Of a stretch of 64,000 bases of DNA, positions 33,780-48,700 are shown piece after piece; positions within the stretch are counted from its first letter, which is position 1, and each line of letters starts with the position of its first letter. This DNA comes from Cornus controversa. Taxonomy: Eukaryota > Streptophyta > Magnoliopsida > Cornales > Cornaceae. Location: assembly GCA_026545225.1 (NCBI GenBank), contig CM048852.1:14523146-14587145 (forward strand), in the 5' to 3' direction. The notes beneath the pieces are model-generated. The model did not search any database, had not been told where the DNA came from, and saw only the letters and a list, made by a program, of their open reading frames with translations. A program made the position numbers and the translations under genes.

Positions 33780-36700
33780 GTATCATAACCACTCATGTAC
33801 TACATGCTTTTCTTTCAATCCCAATTTTCTTTTTTGCTCTGTTTGTTCAGACAGAAACTTTTTCCCTACGAAGAAGTAAATTTCAATTGTAGAGTGGAGA
33901 AAAGAGAAGAATTTCCAAATTTCTATTGTAAAGTGGAAAAAGAAAAGATTTTCTTGGAAATTTATCTGGGATTTCTTTTTTTTTTTTTTTTCATTTAAAG
34001 AAAGAAACAGTGTATTTAAAAAGATTTGTTCCTGTTGCTTTCCGATAGATGCTTGAGAATCTATTGTTTGTGGTTAATTTGATTGCTAACTTATATCACC
34101 TGCATTCATAGTGGCAAAAATCTGGAATACTGAGAATTATTTTGTGTTCCCAATGGAATAATTTGTAATTCAGGACTTAGTTGGGAAAACATTGGGAATT
34201 ATATGTCACGAAAGCATGAAATTAAGGTAAAAAGAGTAATAAATTTGAAAATTAGAAGTATTGGTCAGTCATTTTATATTTATTTCGATTAAATTGGGAT
34301 TTTTAAACATATTTTCTATATACTGGATATTTCGATTCCCATTTGTTTTATGAACTGGGATACTGTTTGGCAGAAAAATATCTTTGCCTTTCTTTTGTTG
34401 AAAGGCGTGCCTTCGTTGGGAACTCATTGGAATTAAAGTCAAACAATGTCCTTACTTTGGCCGTCAATGGCTACGAAAATCAAGCGATTGTTGAGATTTG
34501 GGCTTGACACTCTCTACGAAAATCAAATTGCCTTTAACAAAAGGACTTTAAAATTGAAGAAATGGAACAAGAATAATATGGAATAATAATGAAATACTTG
34601 AATGAACACGTTTTCGTTAATTGAATACCTGAATACATGTTTGTACTACAACAAGACTTGATTAAACTAAACTAAATGCTGACACAAAGTATTGGGAGGG
34701 TATAGACAAAAATGTAAAGTACAAATGAAAATGCTGAAGTTGTTGGAGTGTGTAGTAAGACACTAGAACATTCTTCATGTGCACAATTTGTATTCTTCAA
34801 ATCTGGCAATTATTCCCAGCAATAGCTGCCTTCTTCCCTTTGCTAACAGGTGTCATCTTCATGGTTTTTCTTCCATAACTACCTGACAGTTAGTAACTAT
34901 CTTCCAACTGACTGGCAGTTTCTTCTTCCTAAACTCTTGACACCTGTCCATCCACTAAACACATTTTTGTGGATGGTTGTAACTACTCAAATGACCTCCT
35001 TCAGATTGAGCCACGTATCCCCCAATTCTCTTCCAAATAAAAGCGATTATTCTCAACTATAACTTCTTGATAGTTATCTTCCTGAGAATTATTTCTTCCT
35101 CCTGAAAGTCTGCCACCTGTCTTCCACATCCCTCTTATTCCAGCTATTAGAACTGCAAAGTTTTTCTTCCAGATTATGCCACAGGTCATATTCTACTTTC
35201 ATGAAACTTCTTGTCCACTTGATCATTAATCAAATTCCCTTAATAACTTAATTAAGACAAAACCTATGGCCCATGGCATACTTCAATTGCACCCTCGACT
35301 GACAATTATGGTGTAAACAGATTCCTTTAGAAAATTTTATTACAGTTATATGGTACTATGATGTCTTGTTTTTTATAACACTCAATTCTTTCTCTAATAT
35401 TTTGTAACCATAATAATTGTAACTTCTTTTTCTTTGACCACAAATATTCAAGGATGTGTTTTTGTTCCTATAGGGTGGTAGTAACCATGCTGGTGCAGGG
35501 TTGGTAAAGATATCCCCTGATGTTTCTGAAGCTTTATCACATGGGAAAGCTGTTGTTGCTCTAGAGTCCACCATTATTTCTCATGGTATGCTGATTTGCT
35601 GCTTTTTATAGAATAAATTTTAGCTTTTATTTTTTTTTGTTCTAGTATATAATTTTTGGGAAGATACAGTTTGTTTGTTTAAAAAGAAATTTCAAAGCGA
35701 TCTTTTGTTTTTGCTAGGAATTTTCTAAGTTTCTCTTGGATTTAGGTTTTACTTCTAGGCCACCAAACTTTCCTCCTGCCAAGGAGTCTTTTTTAAATGA
35801 AAAATTGAGGTGGCATGACAAAATTTCTCCAACTTGCATAATCTGTTCTAATAATTTAATAAATGGTATTAGGTTGTTCAAATTAGTGAACTCTTTTTTT
35901 TAAATTTCACAAAGCAAGGGCCGGGAGCTGAACCGTGATGCGCTGGGTGTTAGGCTCTTCAAATTTTGCTTGATTTAATTTGGACCTAACTTGAGCCTTA
36001 CCTTGACTCAACATGCCTGTGCAAGCTTAGTTTATGCATTATATAACTTTATACTCATTAAATAGTCTAATCTAGTATTTTGTGTCAAAATCTAGCTCTT
36101 GTGGTGTTACTATTAAGACAAATGATCAACATTTTACATCCTACTCCTTACTGTCAACATTTGCTTTTGAAGTATTTACAACTTACTCCTAATCATCAAC
36201 ACTTGTTTTTAAAGTATTTTAGTACCACTACGTGGCACAAACCAAAGCCGTTCAAGAACGTGAGAAAAACGGGTCTATTGTTGTTGTCTTGTCTTGTTAA
36301 ACAATCAAGCTTGGTATGCAAGCTTTATGTCATGCATCGCCTATTTTGTAGGGAGGTTGTGCCACATAGGCGACACGCGAGTGCTGAGGAGGACTTTCTA
36401 TGGCGTTTGCATGGCATAGGCAGTCTTCCAGAATTATGTGGAGATCATGGAGTATTGTAGAGAGAGTTGGAAGATTATAGAATATGGGAGAACTTGTAGA
36501 TATTTGGGTAAAACCCTTAGCAACCAGGCGCTCCTTGGACTTGTTTATAGTTCCATCTGCTCTTTACCTGACAGTAAAAACCCATTTGCATCCCACAGTT
36601 TTTTTGCCATTTGTAAGTGGAACGAGCTCCCATGTCATTTCTATATATTCCCATATATTCCATTTCTATGTTTATCCTTTCTGGTGAAGTGAAGTTTGTA

Positions 36701-39700
36701 TCCTTCAAATTCTCTAGCTTTTGCACTTACCCACTTAGTTTCTTGTAAACATAATATATTAATCTTCCTTATAATCATAGTGTCTACCAACTCCATTCCT
36801 TTACTCGTCAATGTTCCTATGTTCCAAGTTCCTATCATGAGTTAGCTTCTTTATCTGCGCTCATCCAGAAAAATGCGGGAACCTTTGCTTACTTTTTAAT
36901 GCATTCGACATCGATGTTGCGCCCCTTGCCCATTTTCAAAGCATCCAGAAACTAATGCAATGCATCGCTTAAGGGGAACGCCTTAGCATTTACTTGTATA
37001 TTTTGGTCATGACAAAAGTTTTACGTTGGTTGTCAAGCTACCTATCACAACCCTCCTTTATCCGGGCTTCAGACCGGCTGTGTAAAGATGAAAGATAACA
37101 TAGGTGGAGTTAATTTTACGAATTACTCGATCAATGTAATTTTGTAACACATATAAAGCAGTGGAAGGCAAGATAAAGAGTACAATTTATACCTACAAAT
37201 TTAGATTCCAATGCCTTCAGAATTAACCATTGTTGATTTACATATAATGTACTGATATCCCAGCCATTTTGGACTGCAATGCCTTAAGAATACTAGACCT
37301 CAGCTATTCACGTCAATGCGATCACTGCCCCAGCAATCAGCTTTTTCTCCTTCCTTCCAATAGTTAAAAATTGTTAAATGCCAACACTCCTCATAACAAT
37401 ATGTCTACATTTTTTGTTGTCAAGTACGGATGGCACATGCTCTTCCTGTTCTGTGACAATGCTTGATCTCGATCAATAGAACCACCCAGTTAGCTCACAA
37501 TACGTAATGTGTGAATAAAATAAAAATACTCACAAAATTAAGCTAAATCATTCTGTGTATTCAAAAGTGAGGATGAGTGTAAAATATAGTTGAAGATCTT
37601 TCTGGATGAAAATTCCATCTTGATCTGATACATGAAAAACATATATTTATAAACCAAATTATGTAGAAGATATGCGAAAAGGTCTTCTAGTATAAACTAA
37701 TTCCAAATTAATTCTAGTTTCCTAATATTTTCTAAATCCATTTTAACCAAATTTTCAAGATTAATTAGCAACTTTCTAGATGAACTTAATTATTAATTCA
37801 TCACTCCTAATCTTGTGGTCTTTTAGGTCACTTAGATTTTCTAAACTTTGTGATTGATAGAGCCTGAAGCAAGATGTTGATGTGATCTTTTTGATTCAGT
37901 CTTCAACTTTAATCACAGCTTTAATGTCATTGATGAAACTTCTGATGAAGTGTCACAACACTATAAACGAAGACTGAACTTTCGCTCACAGAATAATACC
38001 GACACATGACACTTCTTTCTAGTAGAAATTACCAATTTTCAGGCTCTTCTTGTATGACAAACAAGCTCATAGTTTTGGCTCGAGCTCAACTTGTTTATTT
38101 AATAAACGAATATGATGAGCCGAATTTGAGATGTTTATGGATAACTTGGTTCATATAAAACCCTAAAAAGGAGTTGGGCACTGAATTTGGCATTCCAGGA
38201 ATATGAAGCTATTTCAATGAGTTTTAAGTAGCTTTTGAAACAAATGTGTCATGCTATTTAAACCATTTGAAACAAGTTTCTTCTGTTCCATGTATATATG
38301 ATTAATTCTTAAATTTTAAGAAATGAGATAGTTTTCACATTTCATTTCCATTTTTGGTGATGACTTCAACAAACATGTGTAATTTTACATTCTCACTTAA
38401 ACTATGTACTTTTGTGTTAAATGACACTTGATTACTAACTTAATATGGAAACTGGCTTTTGACAACATATTAGTTACAAATGGGTGTAGAACTTCATATT
38501 AAAGTTGCATTGTCCACTTTCTGTCATTTTTAAACTACTGGTTTCCTCTCTTATGTTCAGGAATGCCCTATCCTCAAAACTTGGAAACTGCAAAGGAGGT
38601 GGAGGCAGTCATAAAGGAGAATGGAGCAGTTCCTGCTACTGTTGCTATTTTAGATGGCGTACCATGCGTAGGTGTTTATTTTAAACTTGTTCTTTTAAAC
38701 TCTTTATGGATATATAAGCAATTTGACTCGTGGTTTATTCTGTCTACGTTTCTCTACAATCTCTAAGTTTCTAACATGGGAAATCTGTATTTTTTATTTT
38801 AATCTTCTCTCGCAGTCTCTCTCTCTCTCTCTCTCCCCCCCCCCCCCCCCTCTTTTTTTTCCTGAATGAAGTGGAAAATGTATTAATATGAACAATATAG
38901 TACAAAGATAAAAAGTGAAGGCATGCCTTCACTAACAAGAGCGAAAGAGATTACAAAGCCTATCTAACTCCTCAAAGAAGAAAGAAAAAGCAATACAGAA
39001 ACATCAACAACTGAAAATCACAAGGACAAATCTGATAGCTTCAATGCAAGAAAGTCCAACATATCCCAATACAAATCTCTACAAGCAGCAGGAGCAGCAT
39101 GATTTGCACCATTGTGCAGTCTTGAGTTTCTTTCTTTCTAAATCATCCACACAATTGCTGAAAACATACTCCTAGATAAGTTGGATCTCAACTTTTGTGT
39201 CTTAAAATGATCCTTAAACCAAGTAGCCGGACCCAAGAGAGAATACAGAATAGGGAGATTCCAGTCCAACAAAGAGCGAAACCAGTTCCAGACAGATCTA
39301 TTAAAGCTACAATTAGACAAACAAATGATCAACTAAGTCGTCCGAGAACATACAAGTATGACAAACATAAGTGAGAGTTAAACCTTTCTTCTACGAGTCA
39401 ATCAAAGACAAATCTCTATTCAGTAGAACCAAACAAGTAAGACTAGCCATTCTCAGTTTCAGTCCATTCCATCAAAGATCAAACGGTGGAACAGTCTGCC
39501 AATGAGTTTTTCATTGATCCCAAATGTTATGACAAACAGTCATGAACCAAACAACAATCACGAAACACGACAGAAAACGAAACAAGCACCACATACAGAA
39601 CACAAGAATTTACATGGTTTGCCGATGTGCCTACGTCCATGGCAAAAATTTTCACTATGCGAAAATCAGGAGATTACAAGTTTCAATTCCTAAACCTTAG

Positions 39701-42700
39701 CACTCGCTTTCTCGCTCTCTTTTTACAATTTTAAGTGTTTTGCTCTTAATCCCACTCCAAACCCTAAATGCCCTTACATATTGGGCTACAAGAGAGTCCT
39801 AATTAGGGTTCGAGACCTGCAAGTGAAAAATGGGTCAAACATTCCTAAAACAAAAACCACCATACCTCCATCTATTCTCATCAGCACCATGATGATCTCT
39901 ACATGAACAATGTCTTCAAACCTGTCTCAATGCATCAGAATAAGGCAACCTCCAAGATCCCTGGACAATAATCTGCTTCAATAAAGCACTCCTGGGTAAT
40001 GCAAAATGCCTAACAATTCTATGTCCATAACTCTGAATCAAAGATTGGCCTTTGAACAAAGTTTCAGAAAACAAACTGAAATTAGAACCTGACCCAATCT
40101 TAAGCTGAACTCGCTGCAAAATAAAGTATTTCGTCTCCGACAAGTATTTCCAAATTATAGAAAAAGAGGGAGAAGTAGTAGAAGACCAGTAACTACCACA
40201 ATAATGTACTTCCCATTAAACCAAACGACACAATCTACCCTTGGTTTGAAGAAGATCATAGACCAAAGTACACTTTGAGACCATATTAATATTTAGTTTT
40301 TTTTGAGTAAAGTTTCATTAAATGGTGCTCAAAAGGGGATAACATCCCGAATACAACTGTACAAAGGCAAAAAAACCACTATTCCCTCAAACTATCTCCA
40401 AAAAAAACATACGATCCTCCACAGATTTACAATTCTGATCATGTATCCAAAAGAATAAAGAACTAAATAATAGAGAATTTGAGCGCCCAAGTAGGAGTTT
40501 CCACCCCATCAAAGGATCTCCTATTCCCCTCCCGCCATAAGCTCCACTACAAGCAAAGTGGGGCAACTCTCTAAACATCTTGAGCTTGACTCCCACTATA
40601 TAACCTCTCAAAGCTTTAAGCATGCTCTCCATTGAATACGGCATGACCCAATGCACACCAAACAAGGCAAGAATCAAGGCCCCGCCAATCCCTAGCCACT
40701 GGGCAATGCAAGAGGAGATGATTCTCAAATACTGCATCCCTCTTACATATGCAACACTAGTTGATAATAGTTTACTTGGCCTTGGGGGGCCATCGAGGAG
40801 GGCGTCTATTTGGGATCCGGTTATGGTGTGGTTTGGAGGCGGCTTGCGGGTTGGAAGAAGCAATATCTCTCAAAAGGGGCCGCTTAACTTTGGTCAAGAG
40901 TACCCTTTCGAGTCTGTTAACTTACTTTCTATCACAGTTCTAAATTACCTTCTCTGTTGTAATATTATTGAGAAGTTGCAAAGAAACTTTTAGTGGCAAC
41001 ATGGTTGGTAAATTCATGTTTCACTTAGTAAATTGGGGGAAGGTGTGCAATCCTATCCAACTAGGGGCTCGAGTATTAGGAGGTTTGATTTGTTCAACAA
41101 AGTTTTGTTGAGCAAATGGCTATGGAGGTTTGGGTTGGAGAGTTCGAGATTGAGGAGGGTCATTTCAAGCATAGTTGAGGAGAAGAGGATTGGTTGGGGC
41201 TTTAAGTAGGTAAGTTCTCCAGCAGGGGTGGGGTTTGGATATTCACTCAGAAGGGTTGGAACGAGTTTTCATAACATTTTTGATTTGAGATGAGGAGTGG
41301 GAGGCTTGTTTGATTTTGTGTGGATACATATTTCATAACATATTCGATTCAAGGTGAGGAGTGGGAGGCTTGTTCGATTTTATATGGATACATATATGGA
41401 GATTGTAAACTGGACCAGGAAAGGAATGGAGGCAAAAGTAATTCTGCTGCTTGTTCACTTGGTTGATTACATGATATTTATAGACTAGGTTAGACAATAA
41501 CAGACCCTAACCTTAGCCTAGATTCTAGGAACCATAATTATTCAAATACAAACTAAGAGATAACAACCCAATCAGATAACTAGGCTTTTAAATTTAAAAT
41601 ACTTATTCGAAAAAACCTGGGTTATCCAACACTCCCCCCTCAAGCTAGGCTGTACACACTTGTCATGCCTAGCTTGTCAACTAACCTCTCGAACATCGTT
41701 TTTGGTAGACTCTTCGTTAGAATATTTGCTACTTGCTCAGTTGTAGTTACATAGGACATGCAAATAACTCCACTTTCAATTTTCTCCTTAATGAAGTGTC
41801 TGTCAACTTCCATATGTTTAGTCTTGTCACGATGAACAGGATTATGGGAAATGTTTATAGCTGCCTTGTTGTCACAAAAAAGCTTCATAGGACCTTCACT
41901 AGCCACTTTTAATTCTTCCAGTAACATTTTCAACCAGAGTGCCTATCATATACCTTGAGCAACTACCTTGAATTTAGCCTCAGCACTGCTACGGGCTACA
42001 ACGGATTGTTTTTTGCTTATCCATGTCACCAAATTTCCCCATGCATGTGTACAATACCCTGATGTAGATCTCCGGTCATCAACCGCACCAGCCCAATCTG
42101 CATCAGTAAAAACTTCTCCTCCTCGATGAGCACCCTTCTTAAAAAACAATTCACGACCTGCCGTCCCCTTCAAGTACTTTAAGATACGAAACACAGCTTC
42201 TAAATGTTCCTCACAAGGTGAATGCATGAATTGGCTAATAGAGCTAACTGCAAATGCAATGTCAGGCCTTGTATGGGATAGGTAAATGAGTTTACCTACC
42301 AACCATTGATACCTCCCTTTATCAACTGGAACTCCATCCTTGCACATCCCGAATTTTTTGTTGGAATCCATGGGTGTTTCCATAGGTCGGCAACCCAATA
42401 ATCCCGTCTCTATCAGCAAGTCAAGTATATATTTCCTTTGAGAAACAGAAATCCCAGATTTATTTCGCAATACTTCTATTCCCAAAAAATATCTCAGTTG
42501 ACCCAGATCTTTAACCTCAAACTCAGCAGTAAGATTCTTCTTCAACTTGATCATCTCGTCTTCATCATTACCGGTTAGGATAATATCATCTACATAGACT
42601 ATTAAGGCAGTTACCTTGTTTCCTGAGTGCTTCAGAAATAGTGTGTGATCTGTTTGAGCTTGTTTATACCCCAGCTGCCGAACTACTTTTGAGAACCGAT

Positions 42701-45700
42701 CAAACCAAGCTCGCGGAGACTGTTTTAGCCCATAAAGGGATTTTTTCAACCGACACACTTTCCCTAGATTTTTATCCCCATTAAATCTAGGTGGGAGCTC
42801 CATATAAACTTCTTCTTCTAAATCACCATTAAGGAAGGCATTTTTAATATCCAATTGCTGCAATTTCTAATCAAGATTTGTAGCAATAGATAATAATATC
42901 CGAATAGTGTTTAACTTCGCAACCGGTGCAAATGTTTCCTGGTAGTCTATGCCATAAGTTTGCGTAAATCCCTTTGCCACCAATTGGGCTTTATACCTTT
43001 CAACTGTCCCATTAGAGTTGTACTTCACTGTGAAGACCCACTTGCAGCCAACTGGACGTTTATCTTTTGGTTTGTCCACTAATTCCCACGTTCTATTCTT
43101 CTTAAGGGCAAGCATCTCATTAATCACATCTTGCTTCCATTCTGGACTTCTCATAGCTGCTTCAATATTATTAGGAACCCCAATCTCTGCAAGATTGGCA
43201 ATAAGTGTACGTGTTGCAGTAGACAAGTGGTCATATAAAACATAATAAGAAATTGGGTGTTGTGTGCAGGAGCGAACACCCTTTCTCTCAACAATAGTAA
43301 GATGGTGTTCATCAATAACAGGCAAACTAGGCAAAGTATCTAAACGTATACCTGGTTCAGGTTCCGGGTCAAATTCTTGACCTTGTTCAGGAGTTATGGT
43401 AGATTCTACTCTTTGAGGATTGTTTCGTCGTGAATAAACACGTAGCTCAGGTTGTTGTTGCTGTTGTAATTCTTCCCCTATTGGTAATTCCTCATCAGTA
43501 TTTATGGACTCAGGAGTAGTCGGGTTGGTTTCAGTAGGCATACTGGAAAAGATAGGAGCTACAGGAGCTACAGGAGTAATGGGAAAGATAGGAGCTACAG
43601 GAGTAATGGGATCCCAAAAATTGTCTTCTTGTATATGCTCCCCCTGAAGGGAATTTTTGGTGTAAAATGGAGAGTTTTCGAAGAATGTAACATCCATCGA
43701 CACAAAATACTTCTGGTGTTCTGGTGAATAACAACGGTATCCCTTTTGAGTGGAGGAGTACCTAACAAACATGCATTTTGAGGCTCGGGGATCGAGCTTG
43801 GATTTCGTGGGTGAATGATTGTGAATGAATGCAATGCAGCCAAAAATTTTTGGGGGTAGTGTACCAAACATGCATGAGTGAGGATAAAATTGAGAAGATT
43901 GTGAGAGGTGTTTGGTACTTAAGAACACGGCTTAGCATGCGATTAATAAGGTAGGTGGCAGTGAGAATAGCATCACACCAAAAATGTTTTGGTACATTGG
44001 ATTGAAACATAATTGACCGGGCAACTTCTAAGAGGTGACGGTTTTTCCGTTCGGCTATGCCATTCTGCTGTGGTGTATTAGTGCAAGTGCTTTTGTGTAT
44101 TGTGCCATGTTGTTTTAAATAAGATCCTAGGATGGTGTTAAAGTACTCAGTACCATTGTCTGTGTGAAAAATTTGAATGTCACTCTGGAATTGGGTTTTT
44201 ATCATGTTATGGAATGCCTTAAAAATCCCTTTGGCTTACGATTTTTCTTTCGTGAGGTATAACCAGGTTAGCCTAGTGTGATCATCAATGAGAGTGATAA
44301 ACCATTTAAATCCCAATTTATTTTTGACACGAGAGGGTCCCCAAATATCGCTATGGATCATAGAAAAAGGCTTAGTAGGTTTGTATGGCTGGGGTTTAAA
44401 GACTACTCGATGGTGTTTTGCTATTTGACACGTTTCACATTGGAAATTCACAAGCTCTTTATTATGAAACAAATCAGGAAACAAGTGTCTTAAATAACTA
44501 CAACTAGGATGGCCTAACCTCCGATGCCATAACATTATAGAAGAATCACAACTAGTAGTAAGAGCTTGTTCAATCACGCCGCCAACATTTTTCCCAAAGT
44601 AGTAGAGCCCACCATGTTCCTTAGCAGTACCAATCCTCTTCCCCGAAAGATCCTGAAACAAACATTTATTATGTGAGAACAATATTTGACAATTCAAATC
44701 TCTTGTAATCTTGCTAATAGATAATAAATTGCAAGTCAACTTGGGCACATGTAGGACAAATTTAAGGATTATATTTGGGAAAACATGAATAACACCAGTT
44801 CCTGCTACTGTAGAGAAAGAGCCATCAGCAACTTTGATCTTGACATTCCCGGGGCTTGGTTTATACGAAGAGAATAGGTTGCCATGGCTGGTCATGTGAT
44901 CCGTTGCCCTGGAGTCGATTATCCAAGGACTGTTTTCAGCAATACGATTAGTTCCAGAGGTAAAATAATTACCTTTATGTGCAAGGAGTGAAGTATTGGC
45001 TGGCTGTGATGGCGTGAGCAATTTAACAAACTGTTCTAATTGCTCTTTTGTTAAAGAGATCTGATGCATTTTGCTGGTGTCACCGTTGTCCTTCTTGGCT
45101 GAGTTGCCTAGTTCCGATATGTGGGCTTGAGAACTCCGATTGTCACGCTTGCTGATTATTTCCCTCCAGTTCTCTTGTCTTCCGTGTATTTTCCAGCAAG
45201 TGTCACCAGTATGATGCGGTTTACTGCAGTGATCGCACCAAAGTTGCCCATATTTTTTTCCAGCTCGAGATCCAGTATTTTATGACTGCTTTATTATGAA
45301 CGACCATCGCAGCATTATCATTGACAACCGGATCTCTAAGTTCACCAAGCATCCTCTTCTTCCTGCTTTCTTCATGTCTGACCTATGCAAAAATATCATC
45401 AATTTCTGGTAATGGTTGCATAGCAAGCGTACGTCCACGAACCTCATCAAGATCTTTGTTCAATCCTGAAAAAAAATCATAGATTCGTTCTTTGTCGATA
45501 ATCGATCGGTATAGAGCAACATCTTGTTCGCAGTGCCATTTATGGACATTATAAAGGTCCAGTTCCTACCATAGTTTGGAAAGAGCATTAAAATATTGCG
45601 TAACATCCTTGTCTCCTTGTTTTAGCATTCTTGCTGAGTCCCTTAAATCTCACATCTGTGTGGAATTCTCCACATCTGAGTATCGCCGAACCACTGCATC

Positions 45701-48700
45701 TCACATACCTTTTGCTGTGGGGTACAACATGAAATTGTGGCTGATGTCTTCTCTCATGGAATTGATAATCCATGCCATAACAATAGAATTTTCTGCATCC
45801 CAAGTTGGAAACAAGGGATCTATTTCGGATGGCTTTGGTTTTGACCCATTAATGTATCCTAGTTTACCACGTCCTCGAATAACCATCTGAACAGAGGTTG
45901 ACCATTGAAGGAAATTTCTTCCATTGAATTTATGGGATGTGATTTGTAGGGATGAAGAATCAGAAGTAGCGATGTTCGAGGCAATTGTGGGGACAACCCG
46001 GGTAGTCTCAGATGAGGTATCCGAGATCCCAGAGTTCTCCCTTGTCCCCGTGAGAGCCATTTTATACATTCTTCTCTACTGGTTTTTCCACCTCTGATAC
46101 CATGTAAACTGGACCAGGAAAGGAATGGAGGCAAAAGTAATTCTGCTTCTTCTTGTTCACTTGATTGATTACATGATATTTATAGACTAGGTTAGACAAT
46201 AACAGACCCTAACCTTAGCCTCTATTCTAGGAACCATAATTATTCAAATACAAACTAAGAGATAACAACCCAATCAGATAACTAGGCTTTTAAATTTAAA
46301 ATACTTATCCGAAAAAACTTGGGTTATCCAACAAAGATAGACCCCTTGTGTGCACTTTCCTGAGACTTTCCAGGATTGCAGTGGACAAGTAGATTTCTGT
46401 CGCTATTTGTTATCGTCTTGATAACCGAAGAATGACTTGGGATGTGCAGTTCGAGTGCCATCTTTCGGATTTAGAGTTGGAGGGCATGGTTGATTTTTTT
46501 GCCTTGTTGTACTGCCAGAAAGTGGAGGGAGAGGAACTTGATGAGTGGATTTGGGTGGGTTCTCGTCATGGGGGTTTTGAGGTGCGAACGTTTTATATTG
46601 GTTGTGTCGGATTCCGTGATGGGCATGCTTGACACTTGGAGAGGTTGTATAATGGGAAGACAAGTCCGAGATGCTTGGAGGGAGACCCCTTTTGCTTATG
46701 GTGGGGTTTGTTGCGAGAGAGGAACATGAGGTCCTTTGATGGAGAGGAATTTCCTATTTGTGTGTTAAAACACTTCTTCTTGAGTTCTTTATACTTTTGG
46801 TTAATGAGTGGAATTGTATATCATTGGAGGACTGTGGATAGTTTGAGTGTGTGGTGGGGCTTCTTTGGCCTTTTGTGCACTTGTTCTTTGGGCACGCTCG
46901 CCTTTGAGCGCTCTTTAATGAAATTTTACTTATATATAAAAAAAATCCTCATCTTCATTTCTAGAATATTCCTCATTGGGACTGGAAGCTTGTAAACTAA
47001 ACACCAAAAAAAGAAAACAATATTGTCAGTTCAGTTCTTAATAGTGAATTGCCTCTCACATTGGCAGACCAATTATACATGTAGGTTTGAGTATGGAAGA
47101 ACTAGAGAGGCTGGCTAATCTGGGAACTAAAGCTCAAAAGACAGCTCGTCGGGACATTGCACATGTTGTAAGTGGAACTTAACACTAGCTTTCATATTCA
47201 TGTGGTATATATCTTGGGCACACATTGTTTGGAAGTTATTTTTTTGTTTTTTCATCATTTGTCATACTTTGCATGTGTGCAATCTGATTATAATGTGGGA
47301 TTTTACTTTTGCAATAGTATTTGTAGCACTTTGTATAGGTGAGGGACCAACAATAAGGAATGGCCTTTTTACTTTAACAATGGTTGTAGTGGAGACAATG
47401 GTATATGACATATGGATTTATAGGACTTCTATTTTGTTATTTATATTATGTTGAAATAAAAATTTTTATTTCTCAGAGAGATGTTGATGGACATGGTGGT
47501 TGAGTCCATAACAGTATAATGGATGAAAAAGAAACTTAATACAAATAGATGATACATGCATGTTATCCTCGCCTTCAATATTTTCTTTGTTTAGTATTTG
47601 TGAGCATTGATAATCTCCAAATCTTCAGTCAGCAGTGGCTCTAAAACATGGATTTGGGGCATGTTATCATGCAGATAACTGACTATTATCGTAAGTGATT
47701 CAACTATATTAAATAAAATGTTAGGAAACAGATGAATGATAAAACAATATGAAAACGACAAATGAAAAGGATCTCCTGTTGAATTAATTCTGAGGAAAAA
47801 AAGGTCTTGCTTCAATGAGTGATCCAATCTTCTCCCATTCATAGATGAACTTCTTAAGGAAGATAATCTACACTTGGTAGGGCTGTGTCTATTAAAATTT
47901 CAACTTAAGAATACGTAAATTGAGTTTAACAAAATCCTCTTTCAATTTTTTTTTTGTAAATTGTTTGTCACGTCCCGAATCTCAAAGACTCGAGTTACGA
48001 CTAAAAGAAAATATAAGAAAAGAATAGAAAAGGATCCGAACCCCGGACCCCGAGCCGACATCAAAGTCGTCACTGCGGAAGCGATAAACAACTTAACTAT
48101 AATTAGCATACAATAAACATGCTCAATAGAGAAGATAAATCACAAAACTTTTGATTATGACATGTCATACAAGTACAGAAGTACTAAGACAACAGATTGG
48201 CCTCGAATAACATAACATACATGTTATCCAAGTTATACCTACTACATGCAAGTATAACTACAAAACACCAAAAAAGAAAAATGCCACGTCAAGCTTTCTG
48301 GAGCTCAAGCAACATCCTTTCTGTCCCTATTTCCTGAAAAATGTGGTACATCTGTAGGGTGAGCAACGACGGCTCAGTAGAAATGACTCAACTGTCCCCC
48401 CCTAAACATTTCAGACTGAAGTAAGAATTATTAAGGGAACATGCACGCAACGTTGTTCTTTCTAACATGTTCCTATTTCACTTTCCACATGCTTCACAAG
48501 TATTCACTAAAATACATTTACACATAAGCATGAAATATAACCTGCCCATAAACAATGAAGCCATAACTCGTCCATAACAACGGAATAATAAACCTATTTA
48601 TAATGATTTAAAAAGCGTAAAACTTGAAATGAATAGTTTGCTTATTTAGATGCAGTGCATATGACACACACACACACCACATGTAACTCAAATAGTCGTG

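Larger units (their letters stand above)
41404..46333 (-). mobile_element. Ty1/copia element 1, full structure, inserted into L1
   Basis: LTRs 41404-41631 and 46103-46333, about 3% different by eye. Plus-strand edges TGTAAACTGGACC and GGGTTATCCAACA. Flanks are GAGAT (41399-41403) and AAGAT (46334-46338), a 5-bp duplication with one transition. The primer site TGGTATCAGAG (minus strand, 46092-46102) abuts the 5' LTR. The polypurine tract TTGAGGGGGGAG (minus strand) abuts the 3' LTR. Domain order gag, protease, integrase, RT, RNase H is complete, but several stops and a damaged protease motif make it inactive. Confidence 0.9.
40751..46950 (+). pseudogene. L1-type LINE RT to 3' end, split by a copia element
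   Basis: Plus strand: 40760-40943 gives [20 protein letters not shown] and 40960-41210 gives [26 protein letters not shown] and [12 protein letters not shown], all L1 RT. After the copia insertion (41404-46333) it resumes with [20 protein letters not shown] (46432) and ends in CTTTAATGAAATTTTAC before an A-run at 46939-46946, the 3' end. A 64-bp tandem duplication lies at 41268-41395. It is arranged head-to-head with the preceding minus-strand L1. Confidence 0.8.

Noticed and set aside
45576..45890. 104-codon plus-strand open frame
   Set aside because: Antisense to copia gag.
46403..46663. 86-codon minus-strand open frame
   Set aside because: Antisense to the L1 zinc-binding domain, which has clear family motifs on the plus strand.
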